In this document: positions 4,266 to 5,699 of the stretch, in pieces
Layout: every line of letters begins with the position of its first letter
Position numbering within the stretch: the stretch's first letter is position 1
DNA from: an archaeon
Lineage (GTDB): Archaea; Thermoplasmatota; Thermoplasmata; Methanomassiliicoccales; Methanomethylophilaceae
Length of the DNA stretch: 5,699 nucleotides
Direction: 5' to 3'
Assembly: GCA_024399225.1 (NCBI GenBank)
Contig: JAKSHV010000080.1
Coordinates: 1-5,699 of the forward strand
The notes under the pieces: model-generated
What the model was told of the DNA's origin: nothing
Databases searched by the model: none
Seen by the model: the letters and a program-made list of their open reading frames with translations, nothing else
Translations under genes and position numbers: made by a program

Positions 4266-5699
4266 TCACATTCCAGGCATTCCGCCCTGGGGAGGGACGG
4301 GGTTGGTGCGCCTGGCGGCGATGACATCGTCGATCCTGAGGATCATGTTGGCGACCTCGGTGGCGGAGTTGACTGCCTGGGTCTTGACCCTGAGAGGCTC
4401 GATGACGTTTGCGGCCTTCATGTTGTCTGCCTCACCGGAGTCGAGGTTGATACCCATGTAGATACCGTCCTTTCCGGAGTGGGCGTGCTTGAGTTTGATA
4501 ATGACGTCGATGGGGTCGAGTCCTGCGTTCTCTGCGAGGGTCCAGGGGATGCACTCCATGGCCTTTGCGAACTTCTCGATTGCGAGCTGTTCCCTTCCGC
4601 CGACGGATGCTGCGAATTTCTGGAGCCTGAGGCCGAGTTCGATCTCGGGTGCACCTGCACCTGCGACGACCTTTCCGTCCTCAAGGGTGATTCCGACGGT
4701 GCGGACTGCATCGTTGATTGCCCTCTCGACTTCCTCGATGACGTGCTCGGTTCCACCGCGGATGAACAGGGTGACTGCCTTGGGGTTGGAGCATCCGGTG
4801 ATGAAGGACATTCCGTCCTCTCCGACCATCTTCTCCTCTACGCACTCTGCGACTCCGAGGTCTGCTGCCTGAAGGTCGTCGACGTTTCCTGCGATGGTTG
4901 CGCCGGTTGCCTTTGCGATTGCCTCGATGTCGGACTCCTTGAGCCTCCTGTATCCCATGATGCCTGCCTTTGCGAGGTAGTGCTGGACGAGGTCGTCCAT
5001 TGCCTTGGAGGTGTAGACGACGTTTGCTCCGACGGACTTGATCTTCTCGACCATTGCCTTCATTCCGGCCTCTTCCTCAGCGAGGAAGTCGTTCATCATG
5101 TTGGGGTCGGTGATCTGGATCTGTGCGTCGATCTCGGTCTTCTTGACCTCGAGTCCGCAGCTGAAACATGCGATCTTTGCGTTCTCGACCTTCTTGGGCA
5201 TCCTGGAGTGGACGAGCTCTTTGTCGATGACGACTCCGTTGACGACGTAGGTGTCTCCGATGACTCCTCCGACCTTCTTGGTGATCCTGATGTTCTTGGT
5301 GTCTACGCGGCCGGTCTCGTCCTTGACGAACTTGGCTGCCTTGACGATGAGGCTGGAAAGGAGTGCCTGGTCATCGTCGTCTCCGACGGATTTTCCGGTG
5401 AGGGAGGTGCTTGCGACAAGGGTGAGGAGCTCATCGTTGTCTGCGGGGACTGCGATCTCATCGAGGATCTTGACTGCCTCTGCTGCGGCCATGTTGTAAC
5501 CGTTGGTGATGACGGTGGGGTGGACGTTTGCGTTGATGAGTTCCTCGGACTGTTTGAGGAGCTCTCCTGCAAGGATGACGGAGGTGGTGGTACCGTCACC
5601 GCACTCGGTGTCCTGGGTCTTTGCGACCTCGACAACCATCTTTGCTGCGGGGTGCTGTACATCGATCTCCTTGAGGATGGTTACACCGTCGTTGGTGAT
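4266..5699 (-). CDS. Thermosome subunit (group II chaperonin), N-terminus outside window
   Basis: This ATP-driven cytoplasmic folding chamber subunit forms double rings with a built-in lid. The frame is open to the right edge, so 477 residues are visible and roughly 60-70 N-terminal residues are missing. An internal ATG at 5639 is not the start, because the preceding 20 codons read [20 protein letters not shown], standard chaperonin sequence. Motifs in order: NDGVTIL, the ATP-binding GDGTTT (visible residues 34-39), the apical region with [20 protein letters not shown], the equatorial [21 protein letters not shown] with its conserved aspartate, and [20 protein letters not shown]. The tail ends PPQGGMPGM, typical of archaeal thermosomes. 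Stop is TGA at 4266-4268, followed by a hairpin. Which paralogue (alpha or beta) it is cannot be told from here. Confidence 0.97.
   Translation of the reverse strand: MTNDGVTILKEIDVQHPAAKMVVEVAKTQDTECGDGTTTSVILAGELLKQSEELINANVHPTVITNGYNMAAAEAVKILDEIAVPADNDELLTLVASTSLTGKSVGDDDDQALLSSLIVKAAKFVKDETGRVDTKNIRITKKVGGVIGDTYVVNGVVIDKELVHSRMPKKVENAKIACFSCGLEVKKTEIDAQIQITDPNMMNDFLAEEEAGMKAMVEKIKSVGANVVYTSKAMDDLVQHYLAKAGIMGYRRLKESDIEAIAKATGATIAGNVDDLQAADLGVAECVEEKMVGEDGMSFITGCSNPKAVTLFIRGGTEHVIEEVERAINDAVRTVGITLEDGKVVAGAGAPEIELGLRLQKFAASVGGREQLAIEKFAKAMECIPWTLAENAGLDPIDVIIKLKHAHSGKDGIYMGINLDSGEADNMKAANVIEPLRVKTQAVNSATEVANMILRIDDVIAARRTNPVPPQGGMPGM

Noticed and set aside
5637..5639. ATG at 5639 as the thermosome start
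   Set aside because: The frame stays open to the window edge and the preceding codons encode conserved chaperonin sequence (NDGVTIL), so the gene starts outside the window.
4418..5662. Long Ser/Pro/Thr-rich frames and opposite-strand frames across the thermosome
   Set aside because: They are out-of-frame or antisense shadows of a clear, conserved gene.

Overview
The window comes from an archaeon. The right end carries most of a thermosome (group II chaperonin) gene. TATA-like boxes stand about 25 bases before likely transcription starts, and at least two genes look leaderless or nearly so. Shine-Dalgarno-like AGGTG, GTGAT and AGGT motifs also appear before some starts. Coding DNA is moderately GC-rich and the spacers are AT-rich. 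A methanogen of the Methanomassiliicoccales/Thermoplasmata group is my best guess from protein style and domain mix, but this is inference and a database search would settle it.

Layout, left to right. (1) Positions 1-702, minus strand: a two-gene unit. A 204-residue protein with one membrane segment and an outward domain is followed after 4 bases by the first 27 codons of a protein with a signal peptide, which runs off the left edge. (2) 703-978: an AT-rich divergent control region with inverted repeats, three copies of TTACAAT and two TATA boxes. (3) 979-1359, plus strand: a 126-residue coiled-coil protein ended by a hairpin and T-run. (4) 1434-1535, minus strand: a 33-residue single-span membrane peptide with its own TATA box and a TTCG-loop terminator. 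(5) 1572-3246, minus strand: two tandem serine recombinases, 7 bases apart. Each has the catalytic and recombinase (DNA-binding) domains but lacks the usual C-terminal zinc ribbon and coiled coil. (6) 3359-3862, minus strand: a membrane-anchored protein resembling DUF4352, between its own TATA box and a 9-bp terminator hairpin. (7) 3982-4203, minus strand: a small acidic protein resembling a ribbon-helix-helix/RelB-type antitoxin, with no visible toxin partner. (8) 4266-5699, minus strand: the thermosome, missing its N-terminus beyond the right edge.

The thermosome is a housekeeping gene. The rest looks like accessory DNA: surface or secreted proteins, a recombinase pair that could invert or move DNA, and small proteins. 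The parts most worth following up are the paired short recombinases with the palindrome in front of them, the unannotated 33-residue membrane peptide just downstream, and the repeat-rich divergent control region. No tRNA, rRNA or CRISPR array was seen.
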